From Aurantimonas aggregata (GTDB lineage: Bacteria; Pseudomonadota; Alphaproteobacteria; Rhizobiales; Rhizobiaceae): a DNA stretch of 64,000 bases. The notes under the pieces are model-generated. The model was not told the DNA's origin, searched no databases, and saw only the letters and a program-made list of their open reading frames with translations. The DNA lies in NCBI RefSeq assembly GCF_010500835.1, contig NZ_JAAAMJ010000007.1:62001-126000 (forward strand), in the 5' to 3' direction. The position numbers and the translations under genes are program-made. Shown one piece after another: positions 8,265-18,043 of the stretch. Every line of letters starts with the position of its first letter. Within the stretch, counting starts at the first letter, position 1.

Positions 8265-8891
8265 TCAGTGCGCGCCCGCGACGCTGGCGTGGACGGCTGG
8301 CAGGTATCCCGCCGCCAGGGACGCGACGGTCGGCGCCGGCGTGATCACCGTGACCACGCCGGGCGGAATGGGCGCGGTCGCGTCATAGCCGCCGAACGTC
8401 CAGCGTCGCAGGCGGCCCCGCCAGACGAGCCATGGCTCCGCCTCGACCAGGACGAAGATGCCGTCCGGCAGGTCGGCGGCGGGCCGCTCGTGCCGGATCT
8501 GCGCCCGGCTCCGGCGGTCGACCCGGGCCGTGTGCAGGGCGGCGTCCATCGCGACGGCGGTCGGTCGATCGTCGCTCCCGTTCGCCGTCACCCACGCGGC
8601 ACGAAACGCGTTGAAGTCGGCGCGGCGGCATTCGGCGCAGGGCCGGTGACCCGCCGCCAGCGATGTCGCCTCATCGAGGAAGAACAATTCGGTATAACGG
8701 CCAGGCGCCATCAGCTTGCGGCGACGCTCCTTGAACTGCAGCGTGCAGGCGATCCAGGCCTTGTGCTTCCAGCGGCTCGTTCCGAGCCGGCGCTTGTCGT
8801 CGTGAAGGATGCCGCGATTGCCCATCAGCGTGCCGCGGGCGGGATCGGCGACGATCTCGCCGAGCGGCGTCACGCGGTTCTGCAGCGTCAT
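8265..8891 (-). CDS. Conserved protein of unknown function
   Basis: The 208-residue soluble protein opens MTLQNRVTPLGEIVADPARG and contains GNRGILHD, a YTELFFLDEATSLAAGHRPCAECRR-like centre and a WLVWRGRLRRWTFGGY stretch. The HRPCAEC pair with nearby His could bind metal. I remember similar proteins as conserved hypotheticals in proteobacteria, without an assigned activity. AAGGGG lies before the ATG. It is antisense between the MliC-like gene and ureE. Confidence 0.7.
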   Translation of the reverse strand: MTLQNRVTPLGEIVADPARGTLMGNRGILHDDKRRLGTSRWKHKAWIACTLQFKERRRKLMAPGRYTELFFLDEATSLAAGHRPCAECRRADFNAFRAAWVTANGSDDRPTAVAMDAALHTARVDRRSRAQIRHERPAADLPDGIFVLVEAEPWLVWRGRLRRWTFGGYDATAPIPPGVVTVITPAPTVASLAAGYLPAVHASVAGAH

Positions 8892-8984
8892 CGCGGCACC
8901 CCTTTTCGTCCGGTGCTGGTGATCGCACTGGCGGCGGCCGGCCGGCGAAGTATCTTAAGCGCAAATCGCAAAGGGAATCACGGA

Positions 8985-9461
8985 ATGATCGTGGGTGCTT
9001 CGGTCAGGCGAGCGGGCGAGTGGACGGCGGAAGCCGACACCATCACGCTGGACGAAAGTGCGCGGCATCGCCGGCGCATGGCGATGGTCACCGATGGCGG
9101 CATAGCCTTCCTGCTCGACCTCGCCGAGGCGACGCTGCTGCGGGACGGCGACGCGATCGAGCTCGACGACGGGCGGCTGGTGGCGGTGAAGGCGCGGCCG
9201 GAAGAGCTCTACGCGGTCAACGGCCGCGACACCCGGCATCTTCTCGCCATCGCCTGGCAGATCGGCAACCGGCATCTGCCGGCGCAAATCCTCGACGACC
9301 GCATCCTGATCCGGCGCGACACGGTGATCCGCGAAATGCTGGAAGGGCTCGGCGCAAACGTGACGGAAACCGAGGCAGGGTTCGATCCGGAAGGCGGCGC
9401 CTATGGCGGCGCGCACGAAGCGCATGGGCACGAGCCCGTGCCGGACTTCATCGACCGGTGA
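8985..9461 (+). CDS. ureE: Urease accessory protein UreE
   Basis: UreE is the nickel-binding metallochaperone that passes Ni2+ to UreG. The 158-residue protein has the N-terminal peptide-binding domain (DESARHRRRMAMVTDGGIAF region) and the metal-binding domain with HLLAIAWQIGNRHLP. The tail is only modestly His-rich (HEAHGHE) compared with the long His tails of some UreE proteins. The start at 8985 gives the family N-terminus MIVGASVRRA. Its stop overlaps the ureF GTG in a GTGA junction. Confidence 0.95.
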   Translation: MIVGASVRRAGEWTAEADTITLDESARHRRRMAMVTDGGIAFLLDLAEATLLRDGDAIELDDGRLVAVKARPEELYAVNGRDTRHLLAIAWQIGNRHLPAQILDDRILIRRDTVIREMLEGLGANVTETEAGFDPEGGAYGGAHEAHGHEPVPDFIDR

Positions 9462-10213
9462 GCGCAGCTCCGCCCGGCCTCGCCCCCGACCAACCGAGCA
9501 GCGGAATAGCCCGCCCGTCGCTGCCGCAGCTGCTGACGCTGTTCTCGCCGGCCTTCCCGATCGGCGGTTTCGCCTGGTCGCACGGGCTGGAATCGGCCGT
9601 CGCCGAGGGCATCGTCACGGATGGGGACGGGGTCGCCGCGTGGGTCGGGCTGCTGCTCGACCGGGGCAGCGGCTGGAACGACCTGGTGCTGATGGCCGAG
9701 GCGTTCCATGCGGCGGCGGCAGGGGACCGGGAGCGTTTCGTCTCGGTGGCGGAACTCGGCGTCGCGCTGGCAGGCAGCGCCGAGCGACGGGCCGAGACGC
9801 TGGCGCTGGGCGCGGCCTTTACCGAAGCGTCCGCGCATTGGGCCGGTGAGGGCAGCGGACCAGGCATCGAAGCGTCGGCCAGCGGCCTTGCCGCGGTCAC
9901 GGCACCCTGCGGCGGACTGCCGTACCCGGTCGCCGCCGGTCGGCTCGCGGCCATGGCGGGGCTGCCGCTGGATGACACTTTGGTCGCCTACGCTCATGGC
10001 TTTGCCGCCCCGCTGGTCTCGGCCGCGGTCCGGCTGGTACCGCTGCCGCAAAGCATCGCGGTCCGCGTGCTGCACGGGCTGGAGCCGGCGATCGGCGACG
10101 CGGCGAACCGTGCGGCAAGCGCGACGCTGGACGATCTCGGCTCCTCGGCGCTAGGGTCCGACATTGCCGCGATGCGGCACGAAACCCTGCACACGAGGCT
10201 GTTCCGCTCATGA
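9458..10213 (+). CDS. ureF: Urease accessory protein UreF
   Basis: UreF is the helical accessory protein that binds UreD and recruits UreG, acting as a fidelity gate in urease maturation. The 251-residue product shows the UreF N-terminal signature [17 protein letters not shown] and the C-terminal [13 protein letters not shown]. The start is inferred as the GTG at 9458, four bases overlapping the ureE stop; no ATG lies in a suitable place. Its own stop overlaps the ureG ATG (ATGA). Confidence 0.93.
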   Translation: MSAAPPGLAPDQPSSGIARPSLPQLLTLFSPAFPIGGFAWSHGLESAVAEGIVTDGDGVAAWVGLLLDRGSGWNDLVLMAEAFHAAAAGDRERFVSVAELGVALAGSAERRAETLALGAAFTEASAHWAGEGSGPGIEASASGLAAVTAPCGGLPYPVAAGRLAAMAGLPLDDTLVAYAHGFAAPLVSAAVRLVPLPQSIAVRVLHGLEPAIGDAANRAASATLDDLGSSALGSDIAAMRHETLHTRLFRS

Positions 10214-10842
10214 TCTCGAAACACGGCCCGCTGCGGGTCGGCATTGGCGGCCCCGTCGGCTCGGGCAAGACGACGCTGGTCGAAAAGCTCTGCAAGGCGG
10301 CGCGCGACACCTGGTCGATCGGCGTCGTCACCAACGACATCTACACGCGCGAGGACGCCGAGGCGCTGGTTCGCCTGCAGGCACTCAGTTCGGACCGGAT
10401 CATCGGCGTCGAGACCGGCGGCTGCCCGCATACCGCCATCCGCGAGGACGCCTCGATCAACATCGCGGCGATCCGCGACCTCAACGCCCGCCATCCGGAT
10501 CTCGACCTGGTGCTGGTCGAATCGGGCGGCGACAACCTGGCCGCGACCTTCTCGCCGGATCTCGTGGACCTGTCGATCTACGTCATCTCGGTCTGCCAGG
10601 GCGAGGACATCCCCCGCAAGGGCGGGCCGGCGATCACCCGCTCCGACTTGCTGGTGATCAACAAGACCGACCTCGCCCCCTATGTCGGCGCCGACCTGGA
10701 GCGCATGCGGTCCGATGCCGCCAAGGGGCGCGGCGACGGCGCGACGATCTTCGCCGATCTGTCGCGGGCGAGGGGGATCGGCGACATCTTGGCGTTCCTC
10801 GTCGCTACGGGCGGCTTGCCGGCAGTCGAGCACGCCGCGTGA
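10210..10842 (+). CDS. ureG: Urease accessory GTPase UreG
   Basis: UreG is the SIMIBI-class GTPase that powers nickel insertion. The 210-residue protein has the P-loop [11 protein letters not shown] near residues 13-23, the conserved [15 protein letters not shown] containing the Cys-Pro-His nickel site, [15 protein letters not shown], and the guanine-specificity NKTD. It is translationally coupled to ureF upstream and to the deaminase gene downstream by 4-base overlaps. Confidence 0.97.
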   Translation: MISKHGPLRVGIGGPVGSGKTTLVEKLCKAARDTWSIGVVTNDIYTREDAEALVRLQALSSDRIIGVETGGCPHTAIREDASINIAAIRDLNARHPDLDLVLVESGGDNLAATFSPDLVDLSIYVISVCQGEDIPRKGGPAITRSDLLVINKTDLAPYVGADLERMRSDAAKGRGDGATIFADLSRARGIGDILAFLVATGGLPAVEHAA

Positions 10843-12176
10843 CGCGGCTGTTCCTGAAGGACCCGCTGGCGATCCTCGCCGATGGCGCCGAGGGCGGTAT
10901 CGTCGTCGAAGACGGGCGCATCGCCGAGCTTGTGCCGGCCGGTGCGGCGCCGGCGCAGCCGGTGGACGCGGTCTTCGACGCTTCCCGGCACGTGGTCCTG
11001 CCGGGCCTCGTCAACACCCACCACCATTTCTACCAGACCCTGACGCGGGCGCATCCGGCGGCGATCGACAAGGAACTGTTTCCCTGGCTCACGAGCCTCT
11101 ACCCGATCTGGGCGCGGCTCGATCCGGACAGTTTCCGCCTGTCGGTGCGGCTCGCCCTGACCGAACTGCTGATGTCCGGCTGCACCACCGCGGCGGACCA
11201 TCATTACCTCTTCCCGAAGGGGCTCGAGAACGCCATCGACATCGAGGCGGAGGAAGCCGCGGCGCTCGGCATCCGCATGACGCTGACCCGCGGCTCGATG
11301 AATCTGAGTCAGAAGGATGGCGGCCTGCCGCCGGACACCGTGGTGCAGGACGAGGACGCGATCCTCGCCGACAGCGAGCGGCTGATCGGGCGCTGGCACG
11401 ACCGTACCGACGGGGCGATGACGCAGATGGCGCTGGCGCCCTGCTCGCCGTTCTCGGTGACCAAGAGCCTGATGATCGCCAGCGCGGCGCTGGCCGACAG
11501 GCACGATTGCCGGCTGCACACGCATCTCGGCGAGACCGAAGACGAGAACCGTTTCTGCGAGGCTACCTTCGGCTGCCGCCCGGTGGATTATCTGGAAGAG
11601 GTCGGCTGGCTCGGGCCGCGGACCTGGCTCGCCCACGGCATCCATTTCACGACCGAGGAATGCCGACGGCTCGGCGCCCACAAGGTCGGCGTCTGCCACT
11701 GCCCGGCATCCAACGCGGTGCTGGCCTCGGGCTTCTGCCCGGTGAACGAGCTCAAGGCGGCGGGCTCGCCCGTCGGGCTCGGCGTCGACGGATCGGCCTC
11801 GAACGATGCGTCCAACCTGATCGAGGCGGCACGGCACGCGCTGATGGTCGGGCGGCTGAACTATCGCTTAGCGGAGGCGATGACCGCGCGCGACGTCCTC
11901 GCCATGGCGACGGAGGGATCCGCCGCCTGTCTCGGCCGCGGCGACATCGGCCGCATCGCGGTGGGGCGGCAGGCGGATCTGGCGCTGTTTACCCTCGACG
12001 AGCTGCGCTTTTCGGGCGCGCACGACCCGATCGCGGCGCTGGTGCTTTGCGGCGCGACCCGCGCCGACCGGGTGATGGTGAAGGGGTCGTGGCGGGTGGA
12101 GGACGGCATGCCGGTCGGCATCGACGTCGCCCGGCTGCGCGCCGAGCATGGCGCCGCTGCACGGCGCTTTGCCTGA
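10839..12176 (+). CDS. 8-oxoguanine deaminase-like amidohydrolase
   Basis: This 445-residue amidohydrolase-superfamily enzyme has the NTHHHF metal motif near residue 57, HTHLGE, a GIHFTTEE segment and the SNAVL / GVDGSASND signature typical of 8-oxoguanine deaminases, which were earlier annotated as hydroxyatrazine hydrolases. The expected reaction is 8-oxoguanine to urate and ammonia, which would feed the urate branch encoded downstream. The start is a GTG at 10839 overlapping the ureG stop by four bases. A strong terminator follows. Other cytosine/guanine deaminase-like substrates are possible. Confidence 0.85.
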   Translation: MTRLFLKDPLAILADGAEGGIVVEDGRIAELVPAGAAPAQPVDAVFDASRHVVLPGLVNTHHHFYQTLTRAHPAAIDKELFPWLTSLYPIWARLDPDSFRLSVRLALTELLMSGCTTAADHHYLFPKGLENAIDIEAEEAAALGIRMTLTRGSMNLSQKDGGLPPDTVVQDEDAILADSERLIGRWHDRTDGAMTQMALAPCSPFSVTKSLMIASAALADRHDCRLHTHLGETEDENRFCEATFGCRPVDYLEEVGWLGPRTWLAHGIHFTTEECRRLGAHKVGVCHCPASNAVLASGFCPVNELKAAGSPVGLGVDGSASNDASNLIEAARHALMVGRLNYRLAEAMTARDVLAMATEGSAACLGRGDIGRIAVGRQADLALFTLDELRFSGAHDPIAALVLCGATRADRVMVKGSWRVEDGMPVGIDVARLRAEHGAAARRFA

Positions 12177-12180
12177 TATA

Positions 12181-12215
12181 ATCGGGGACCGTTTCCGGCC
12201 CCCGATCACGTTTTT
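12181..12215 (+). terminator. Rho-independent terminator after the ureEFG operon
   Basis: Arms ATCGGGG (12181-12187) and CCCCGAT (12200-12206) enclose an inner CCG/CGG pair with a TTTC tip. A run of five T follows at 12211-12215. It begins five bases after the deaminase stop and separates the plus-strand operon from the convergent dehydrogenase gene. Confidence 0.8.
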
Positions 12216-12221
12216 GATCGG

Positions 12222-14900
12222 CTACTCGGCTTCTGCCTCGTCGGTGCCGTCCGGCAGGGCGTATGCGATGACGCTGTCGCCGCGCTTGGTGCCGAGCGAG
12301 CCGTGGCCGCCGGCCGCGACCAGGATATACTGCCGGCCGTCTTCGCCCTCGTAGGTCATCGGCGTCGCCTGGCCGCCCGCTGGCAGGCGGGCCTTCCAGA
12401 GTTCCTCGCCCGTGGTCACGTCATAGCCGCGCACATAATAGTCGAGCGTGCCCGAGATGAACGCGACGCCGCCGGCGGTCATCACCGGTCCGCCGAGATC
12501 CGGCACGCCCATCTTGAAGGGCACCGGGATCGGCGACTGGTCGCGGACCGTGCCGTTCTTGTGCATCCAGACGATCTCGCCGGTGGTGAGGTCGGCGCCG
12601 GCGACGTAGCCCCAGGGCGGAGCCTGGCAGGGCAGGCCGAGCCAGGAGGTGAAAGGCGAGAGTTCGACGCCGTAAGGTGCGCCGAAATTCTCGTTCAGCG
12701 CCGGCAGCGCGCCTTCCGGCTGGGACTCGTTGATGACGAGATCGGTGTCGTTGTCGCGCGGCACGAGCTTCGAGACGAAGGCGAGATAGGCCGGCGTCGA
12801 GAACATCACCTGCCGAACCGGATCGACAGCGACGCTGCCCCAGTTGAACACGCCGAAATTGCCCGGATAGACGAGCGTGCCTTCAAGCGATGGCGGCGTG
12901 TACCGCCCCTCGTACTCATACTGCAGGAAGGTGATCCGGCAGGCGAGCTGGTCGAGCATCGTCGCGCCCCACATGTCGGATTCGCGCAGCGCCGGGGGAT
13001 CGAAGGACAGCGCCGAGACGGGCTGGGTCGGCGCGGTGAAGTCCGGTTCGACGGCGCCGCTCGGCGCCGGCTTCTCGATTACCGGCAGGACCGGCTCGCC
13101 GGTGCGCCGGTCGAGAACGTAGACCTCGCCCTGCTTGGTCGGCTGCACCAGCACCGGCACGCTCTCGCCGTCGACGGTGATGTCGAGCAGCGAGGGTTGC
13201 GACGGCACATCGAAGTCCCAGAGATCGTGATGAACGGTCTGGTAGACCCAGCGCACCTGTCCTGTGGCAATGTCGAGCGCCACGACGGACGAGGAGAACC
13301 GCTCCACGGCCTCGCTGCGGTCGGCGCCCCACTGGTCCGGCGGCTGGTTGCCGAGCGGCACGTAGACCAGCCCAAGTTCCTCGTCCGCGGCGGAGATCGA
13401 CCAGGAATTGGGCGAGTTCGGCGTATAGGACTGCCCCTCCGGCAGCGGCGCCGTCTGGTCGGGATTGCCCGAATCCCAGGCCCAGACCAGTTCGCCGCTG
13501 TCGATGTCGAAGCCGCGGATGACGCCGGACGCCTCGTTGGTCGAGACGTTGTCGAGGACGGTGCCGCCGACGATGATCAGGTCCTCGGTGACGATGACCG
13601 GCGAGGTCGAGTAGTACGAGCCGGGATTGACGTTGGGCATGCGCTGCCAGAGGTCGATCTGGCCGGTGCCGCCGCCGAAATTGGCGCAGACGGCGCCGGT
13701 TTCGGGATCCAGCGCGATCACGCGGGCATCCGCCGTCGGCATGAACAGCTTGGCGTCGCATGTCGCGGTGTCGCGGGAGGACGTCGTGGCGGCGATCGGC
13801 TGGCCGGCGGAAGCCTCCGACGGGTCGGGCTGGTCGTTTGCCGCTGCGCCACCGGTCTGCGGAGCGGTGAGGTTGCCTCCCTGCGACAGCTCGGTTGCCG
13901 TGGCTGCCGGCGCTTCGTCGGTGCCGGCCTGCTCGGTGTCGGCGGCTGCGGCTGGCGGCGTCGCGCCGGCCGGGGCCGCTGCATCGGGCACCTCGCTTGC
14001 GGTAGCGTCGGGAACGGCAGCCGGCGCGGCAGCAGCCGTGGCATCACCCGGCGGCTGGTAGGAGAGGCCGCGGCAGGTCAGGTGCTGCAGCGCCAGTTCG
14101 CCCTGGATCTGCGGGTCGTAGCGCCAGATCTCCTCGCCCGTCGTGGCATTGACGGCAATGACGTTCTGGTGCGGCGTGCAGAGGAAGAGCCGGTCGCCGA
14201 TCTTGAGCGGCGTGACCTGGAAGGTGGTCTCGGTCGGGTCGCCAGGCTGCGACTCGTCGCCGGTATGATAGTGCCAGGCTTCCTCGAGCTCGCCGACATT
14301 GGCCGGGGTGATCTGGGCCAGCGGCGAGTAGCGCTGGCCGGCCTGCGTGCGGCCATAGGCATGCCATTCGCCGTCCGGGATGTCGTAGGTGGGCGCTTCC
14401 GCCCTTGGCCCCGGCAGCGAGCCGACGATGTTGTGCTGGTCGGAGAACCACGACGAGACGGCGACGACGAGGGCAACGCCCAGCGCCGCGCTGAGGGCGG
14501 CACCGGCGCCATGGGTCGCGGTGGGGCGGCGGTCGCGTCCGTCGAGCGCATCGGCGACGTTGCGCGTGCCGAGGTGCCGCGTGACCCACGGCGTCAGCAG
14601 CAGCAGGCCGAGCAGGAAGACCAGGCCGCCACGCGCGGCGAGGGGCCACCAGTCGAAGCCGACTTCATAGAGCGCCCAGACCAGCGTCCCGATGACCACG
14701 AGGGCAAAGACGATGAGGGCTTCTGGCCGCCGGAGGAACACCAGCGCGGCCGTCGCGAGGAACGCGATGCCGCAGACCAGATAGTACCAGGAGCCCCCGA
14801 GCGTCAGCAGCCAGATGCCGCCGCCGGTCAGCGCCAGTCCGATCAGGGCGAGCAGGCATACTGCGATGAGGGCAACGATGGATCCGATGGATGAGCGCAT
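12222..14900 (-). CDS. Membrane-bound PQQ-dependent dehydrogenase (glucose/quinate/shikimate family)
   Basis: This 892-residue quinoprotein has about five N-terminal transmembrane helices (residues 5-140) and a periplasmic eight-bladed propeller with repeated W/GE-type blades. Members oxidise glucose, quinate, glycerol or related polyols and reduce ubiquinone. Family signs include EWHAYGRTQAGQRYSPL, YQTVHHDLWDFDVPSQPSL and GGHGSLGTKRGDS near the C-terminus. It is about 90 residues longer than typical Gcd because of an Ala/Pro/Thr-rich insert at about 284-375. The substrate cannot be fixed from sequence alone. The start was set at MRSSIG, where the first helix begins. Confidence 0.85.
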   Translation of the reverse strand: MRSSIGSIVALIAVCLLALIGLALTGGGIWLLTLGGSWYYLVCGIAFLATAALVFLRRPEALIVFALVVIGTLVWALYEVGFDWWPLAARGGLVFLLGLLLLTPWVTRHLGTRNVADALDGRDRRPTATHGAGAALSAALGVALVVAVSSWFSDQHNIVGSLPGPRAEAPTYDIPDGEWHAYGRTQAGQRYSPLAQITPANVGELEEAWHYHTGDESQPGDPTETTFQVTPLKIGDRLFLCTPHQNVIAVNATTGEEIWRYDPQIQGELALQHLTCRGLSYQPPGDATAAAAPAAVPDATASEVPDAAAPAGATPPAAAADTEQAGTDEAPAATATELSQGGNLTAPQTGGAAANDQPDPSEASAGQPIAATTSSRDTATCDAKLFMPTADARVIALDPETGAVCANFGGGTGQIDLWQRMPNVNPGSYYSTSPVIVTEDLIIVGGTVLDNVSTNEASGVIRGFDIDSGELVWAWDSGNPDQTAPLPEGQSYTPNSPNSWSISAADEELGLVYVPLGNQPPDQWGADRSEAVERFSSSVVALDIATGQVRWVYQTVHHDLWDFDVPSQPSLLDITVDGESVPVLVQPTKQGEVYVLDRRTGEPVLPVIEKPAPSGAVEPDFTAPTQPVSALSFDPPALRESDMWGATMLDQLACRITFLQYEYEGRYTPPSLEGTLVYPGNFGVFNWGSVAVDPVRQVMFSTPAYLAFVSKLVPRDNDTDLVINESQPEGALPALNENFGAPYGVELSPFTSWLGLPCQAPPWGYVAGADLTTGEIVWMHKNGTVRDQSPIPVPFKMGVPDLGGPVMTAGGVAFISGTLDYYVRGYDVTTGEELWKARLPAGGQATPMTYEGEDGRQYILVAAGGHGSLGTKRGDSVIAYALPDGTDEAEAE

Positions 14901-15019
14901 GTATGGTTCCTTCGCCCGTGCAGCATTCTTTCCGGCATCTGGGGCTCGCTCGACCCATGTCCAGCAGAAAGCTTGCCGATAACTGCATGGGCAGGAAGCG
15001 GGTCTTGGACGAACCTGCG

Positions 15020-15526
15020 TCAGGCGCCGGTAACGGCGTAGGGACGCGGGTAGCCCGCCTCTTCGAGATTGGCCTGCACGCCCCCACGATCGACGACGAG
15101 GAAGTCGCTGACCGTGTCCAGCGCGAGGAGCGGATGATGCCAGACGTTGCGGGCGTAGTTCACGCCCCGGCCGTCCTCGACGAGGAAGGCGAGCGGCGCA
15201 CCGGGGCGTCCGTCCTCGTCCTCCGCGACGACGACGAGAAACGGCGTCTTCTGCAGCGGCACGAAGGCCTGGCTGCCGAGCGGATGCCGCTCCATCATGG
15301 CGATTGCCACCGGCAGGGCAAAGGGCTGGCCGCGAAAGATCGAGATCAGCGGCCGGCCGGCCTCGGCGGTGACGTCGACGCGGGCGAGGTCGTGATAGCG
15401 CGTCGTCGTTCCGCCATTGATCAGCCGCTCTTCGGCGCCCTCGGTCTCGATGACGTCGCCGAAGGGGGCGAAGGCCGCGCGGGTCAGTGCCTGGACGCGG
15501 ATCGGCAGAGGCGAGACGTCGCTCAC
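15020..15526 (-). CDS. allA: Ureidoglycolate lyase AllA
   Basis: AllA splits ureidoglycolate into glyoxylate and urea, the last step of the allantoin pathway. The 168-residue product has the family pattern: FAPFGDVIE near the start, [21 protein letters not shown], then [14 protein letters not shown] and the WHHPLLAL active-site segment. The start is a GTG at 15526 overlapping the allantoicase stop by four bases, so expression is probably coupled. The urea produced would feed the urease encoded in this window. Confidence 0.93.
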   Translation of the reverse strand: MSDVSPLPIRVQALTRAAFAPFGDVIETEGAEERLINGGTTTRYHDLARVDVTAEAGRPLISIFRGQPFALPVAIAMMERHPLGSQAFVPLQKTPFLVVVAEDEDGRPGAPLAFLVEDGRGVNYARNVWHHPLLALDTVSDFLVVDRGGVQANLEEAGYPRPYAVTGA

Positions 15527-16545
15527 GACGCCTTCCGGCCGTAGAGCCGCAGCCGCGAGATGCCGCCGTCGGGGAAGATGTCGAGCCGGACATGGGTGAC
15601 GGGGCCGAGCGTTTCGACGGCGTCGATAGTCTTTTCCGCGTCGGCCGAGAGCTTCGTTTCCGCCAGCAGCAGCGGCCAGGCGGCGCTCTCCGCCTCGATC
15701 GCCCGTGGATCGGGATCGGCACTCAGGCGCGCGGCGCGCAGGGTGAAGCGATCGGGGAAATTGCCCTTGTAGTGGCGGGTGTCGACCAGCAGGCGCTCGA
15801 TCGTGCCGGCGGTGCCGAGCTTGAGCACGCACCAGTCGTTGCCGGGCACACGGCGGCGCGCCGTTTCCCAGCCGTCGGACATCACCGGCGCGCGGCCCGG
15901 TGCCAGCATGTTGGCCGGGTGGCCGTAATGCGCGTCGTTCCAGGCGAGGGCCGTACCGCCGTTCTCGACCGCGGCGAGGTCGACCACTGCGTCGGCGGGC
16001 ACCGCTGCCCAGTCCTTCGCCACCGTGCCGTAGACCCGCAGCCGCGCGATGCCGCCATCGGGGTAGATGTGCAGGCGCAGCCAGCGGACCGGGCCGGCGG
16101 AGGCGGCTTCGGTGATGTTGTGGCTGTCGCCGGAAAGCGCCCGGCGCGGCACCAGGACCTGCCAGTCGCTCTCGCCCGGCTCGCCCACCGTATCGGCCGC
16201 CTCGATCATCGCTTCGGGGGGGAAATTACCGGTGAAGAACGACGTGTCGATATCCACCGCCGCGATGGTGCCGCGCTGGCCAAGCCGCAGCACCGCGTGG
16301 TCGTGGCCCGGCGTGCGCTTGCGGCGCGACTCCCAGCCGTCCATCCACTTGCCGTGGTCGTCGAAGCGGTCGGGATAGAACACCGGCGCCTCGGGCGCGA
16401 TCATCCGACTCTTGTCGGCGAAGAAGTCATCAGTCGCGAAAACCACCTCCGTGCCGAGCCGGGGATGGGCGAGATCGACGTAGCGCGCCAGGTATTCGGC
16501 GGTTTCGGGCGAGGCGGGGGCGGTGACGGAACGCTCTGCGGTCAT
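15523..16545 (-). CDS. alc: Allantoicase
   Basis: Allantoicase hydrolyses allantoate to ureidoglycolate and urea. The 340-residue protein shows the two-fold repeat typical of the family: two jelly-roll halves each containing a DGWE(S/T) ... GHDH/GNDW motif, a GNFP segment and a (I/F)PDGGI(A/S)RLR(V/L)YG strand. Both halves look intact. It begins with ATGA overlapping the puuE/uraD stop and ends overlapping the allA GTG, forming a tightly packed three-gene operon. Confidence 0.96.
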   Translation of the reverse strand: MTAERSVTAPASPETAEYLARYVDLAHPRLGTEVVFATDDFFADKSRMIAPEAPVFYPDRFDDHGKWMDGWESRRKRTPGHDHAVLRLGQRGTIAAVDIDTSFFTGNFPPEAMIEAADTVGEPGESDWQVLVPRRALSGDSHNITEAASAGPVRWLRLHIYPDGGIARLRVYGTVAKDWAAVPADAVVDLAAVENGGTALAWNDAHYGHPANMLAPGRAPVMSDGWETARRRVPGNDWCVLKLGTAGTIERLLVDTRHYKGNFPDRFTLRAARLSADPDPRAIEAESAAWPLLLAETKLSADAEKTIDAVETLGPVTHVRLDIFPDGGISRLRLYGRKAS

Positions 16546-17981
16546 GCTCTGTCCTTGAAGATCTGCGCGATGCGCAGCTGCGCGATCCGCTCCACCTGGC
16601 GGCAGGCGGTGGCGAATTCGGTGTCGGGATCGTTGTCGACGCGGGCCTCGAAGGCGGCGAGGATGTCGCCCTTGCCGAGACCCCTGACGGCGATGATGAA
16701 GGGGAATCCGAACCGGGCGACATAGCGGTCGTTCAGTTCGGTGAAGCGGGCGAGTTCGTCTTCCGTCAGCCGGTCGAGCCCGGCGCCCGCCTGCTCGCGC
16801 GCCGACTGCTCGGTCAGTTCGCCGGCCAGCGCCAGGCGCCCGGCCAGATCGGGATGCGCCTTCAGGATTCCCAGCCGCTCGGTGTCGCTCGCCTCGCGGA
16901 ATGTCTGGATCATCGCGCCGGCAAGGCCCACCGGCCGGTCATGGGCCGGGCCGAGTTCGCCGGCGACGGTGCGCTCGGCGATGAAGGGCGAGTGCTCGAA
17001 GACGGCGCCGAAGGTCTCGACGAACGCGGTTTGAGAAAGCTGTGTCGGCCGGAAGCGCTCGGTGTAGGGGAAATGCTCGCACCAGTGGCGGGCGATGTCG
17101 ATGCGGCGGGCGACCCAGACGCCCTCCTTCGCGGCGATATAGTCGAGGAAGCGGGCGAGCGCCGCGGCCCGGCCGGGCCGCCCGACGAGGCGGCAATGCA
17201 GGCCGATGTTCAGCATCTTCGCCTGGCCGGCTTCCCCCTCGGCGTAGAGCACATCGAAGGAATCCTTCAGATAGGCGAAGAACTGGTCGCCCGAGTTGAA
17301 GCCCTGCGGCGAGGCGAAGCGCATGTCGTTGCTGTCGAGCGTGTAGGGCAGGATCAGCAGCGGCCCGGAATCGGTCTCCTGCCAGTAGGGCAGATCGTCG
17401 GCATAGGCGTCCGAGGCATAGAGGAAGCCGCCTTCCTCCGCTGCCAGCTCGAGGCTGTGTTCCGAGGACCGGCCGGTGTACCAGCCGAGCGGCCGCTCGC
17501 CGGTGACGGCGGTGTGGATGGCGATGGCCTCCTGCATGTGCCGGCGTTCGTCGTCGCGCGTGTAGTCGCGATAGTCGATCCACTTCAGCCCGTGCGAGGC
17601 GATCTCCCAGTCCGCCTCCAGCATCGCTTCCACGGCTTCCGGGTTCCGCTGCAGGGCGGTGGCGACGCCGTAGACGGTGACCGGCATCGCGCGCTCGGTG
17701 AATAGCCGCCAGAGCCGCCAGAAGCCGGCCCGCGCGCCGTATTCGTAGATCGACTCCATGTTCATGTGCCGCTGCCCGACCCAGGGCTGCGCCCCGACGA
17801 TCTCCGACAGAAACGCTTCGGAGGCGGCATCGCCGTGGAGGACCGAATTCTCGCTGCCCTCCTCGTAGTTGATCACGAACTGCACGCAGATCCGCGCCGG
17901 GCCGTTGCCGCCGGGATTGGGCCATCGCGGATCGGGCGGGGTCCGGCCATGGCCGACGAGGTCGCGGGGATAGCGGGTCAT
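16542..17981 (-). CDS. Bifunctional allantoinase PuuE / OHCU decarboxylase UraD fusion
   Basis: The 479-residue protein joins two purine enzymes. Residues 1-305 are a PuuE-type allantoinase of the polysaccharide-deacetylase fold (CVQFVINYEEGSEN, IASHGLKWIDY, GWYTGRSSEHS). Residues 315-479 are an OHCU decarboxylase (KAHPDLAG, EQAGAGLDRLT, RFGFPFIIAVRG). Together they take OHCU to (S)-allantoin and then to allantoate. The fusion spares separate expression and may channel OHCU before it racemises. It heads the puuE/uraD-alc-allA operon. Confidence 0.93.
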   Translation of the reverse strand: MTRYPRDLVGHGRTPPDPRWPNPGGNGPARICVQFVINYEEGSENSVLHGDAASEAFLSEIVGAQPWVGQRHMNMESIYEYGARAGFWRLWRLFTERAMPVTVYGVATALQRNPEAVEAMLEADWEIASHGLKWIDYRDYTRDDERRHMQEAIAIHTAVTGERPLGWYTGRSSEHSLELAAEEGGFLYASDAYADDLPYWQETDSGPLLILPYTLDSNDMRFASPQGFNSGDQFFAYLKDSFDVLYAEGEAGQAKMLNIGLHCRLVGRPGRAAALARFLDYIAAKEGVWVARRIDIARHWCEHFPYTERFRPTQLSQTAFVETFGAVFEHSPFIAERTVAGELGPAHDRPVGLAGAMIQTFREASDTERLGILKAHPDLAGRLALAGELTEQSAREQAGAGLDRLTEDELARFTELNDRYVARFGFPFIIAVRGLGKGDILAAFEARVDNDPDTEFATACRQVERIAQLRIAQIFKDRA

Positions 17982-18043
17982 GCGGGGCGGGTCATCGGGG
18001 TGAGTCTTTCATGCTGCCGGCGAGGCGCTTCCCATCGCTTCGC

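Noticed and set aside
12303-14894. 863-residue open frame on the plus strand
   Set aside because: It is opposite the PQQ dehydrogenase, whose membrane helices and propeller motifs are clear. No domain is visible in this frame.
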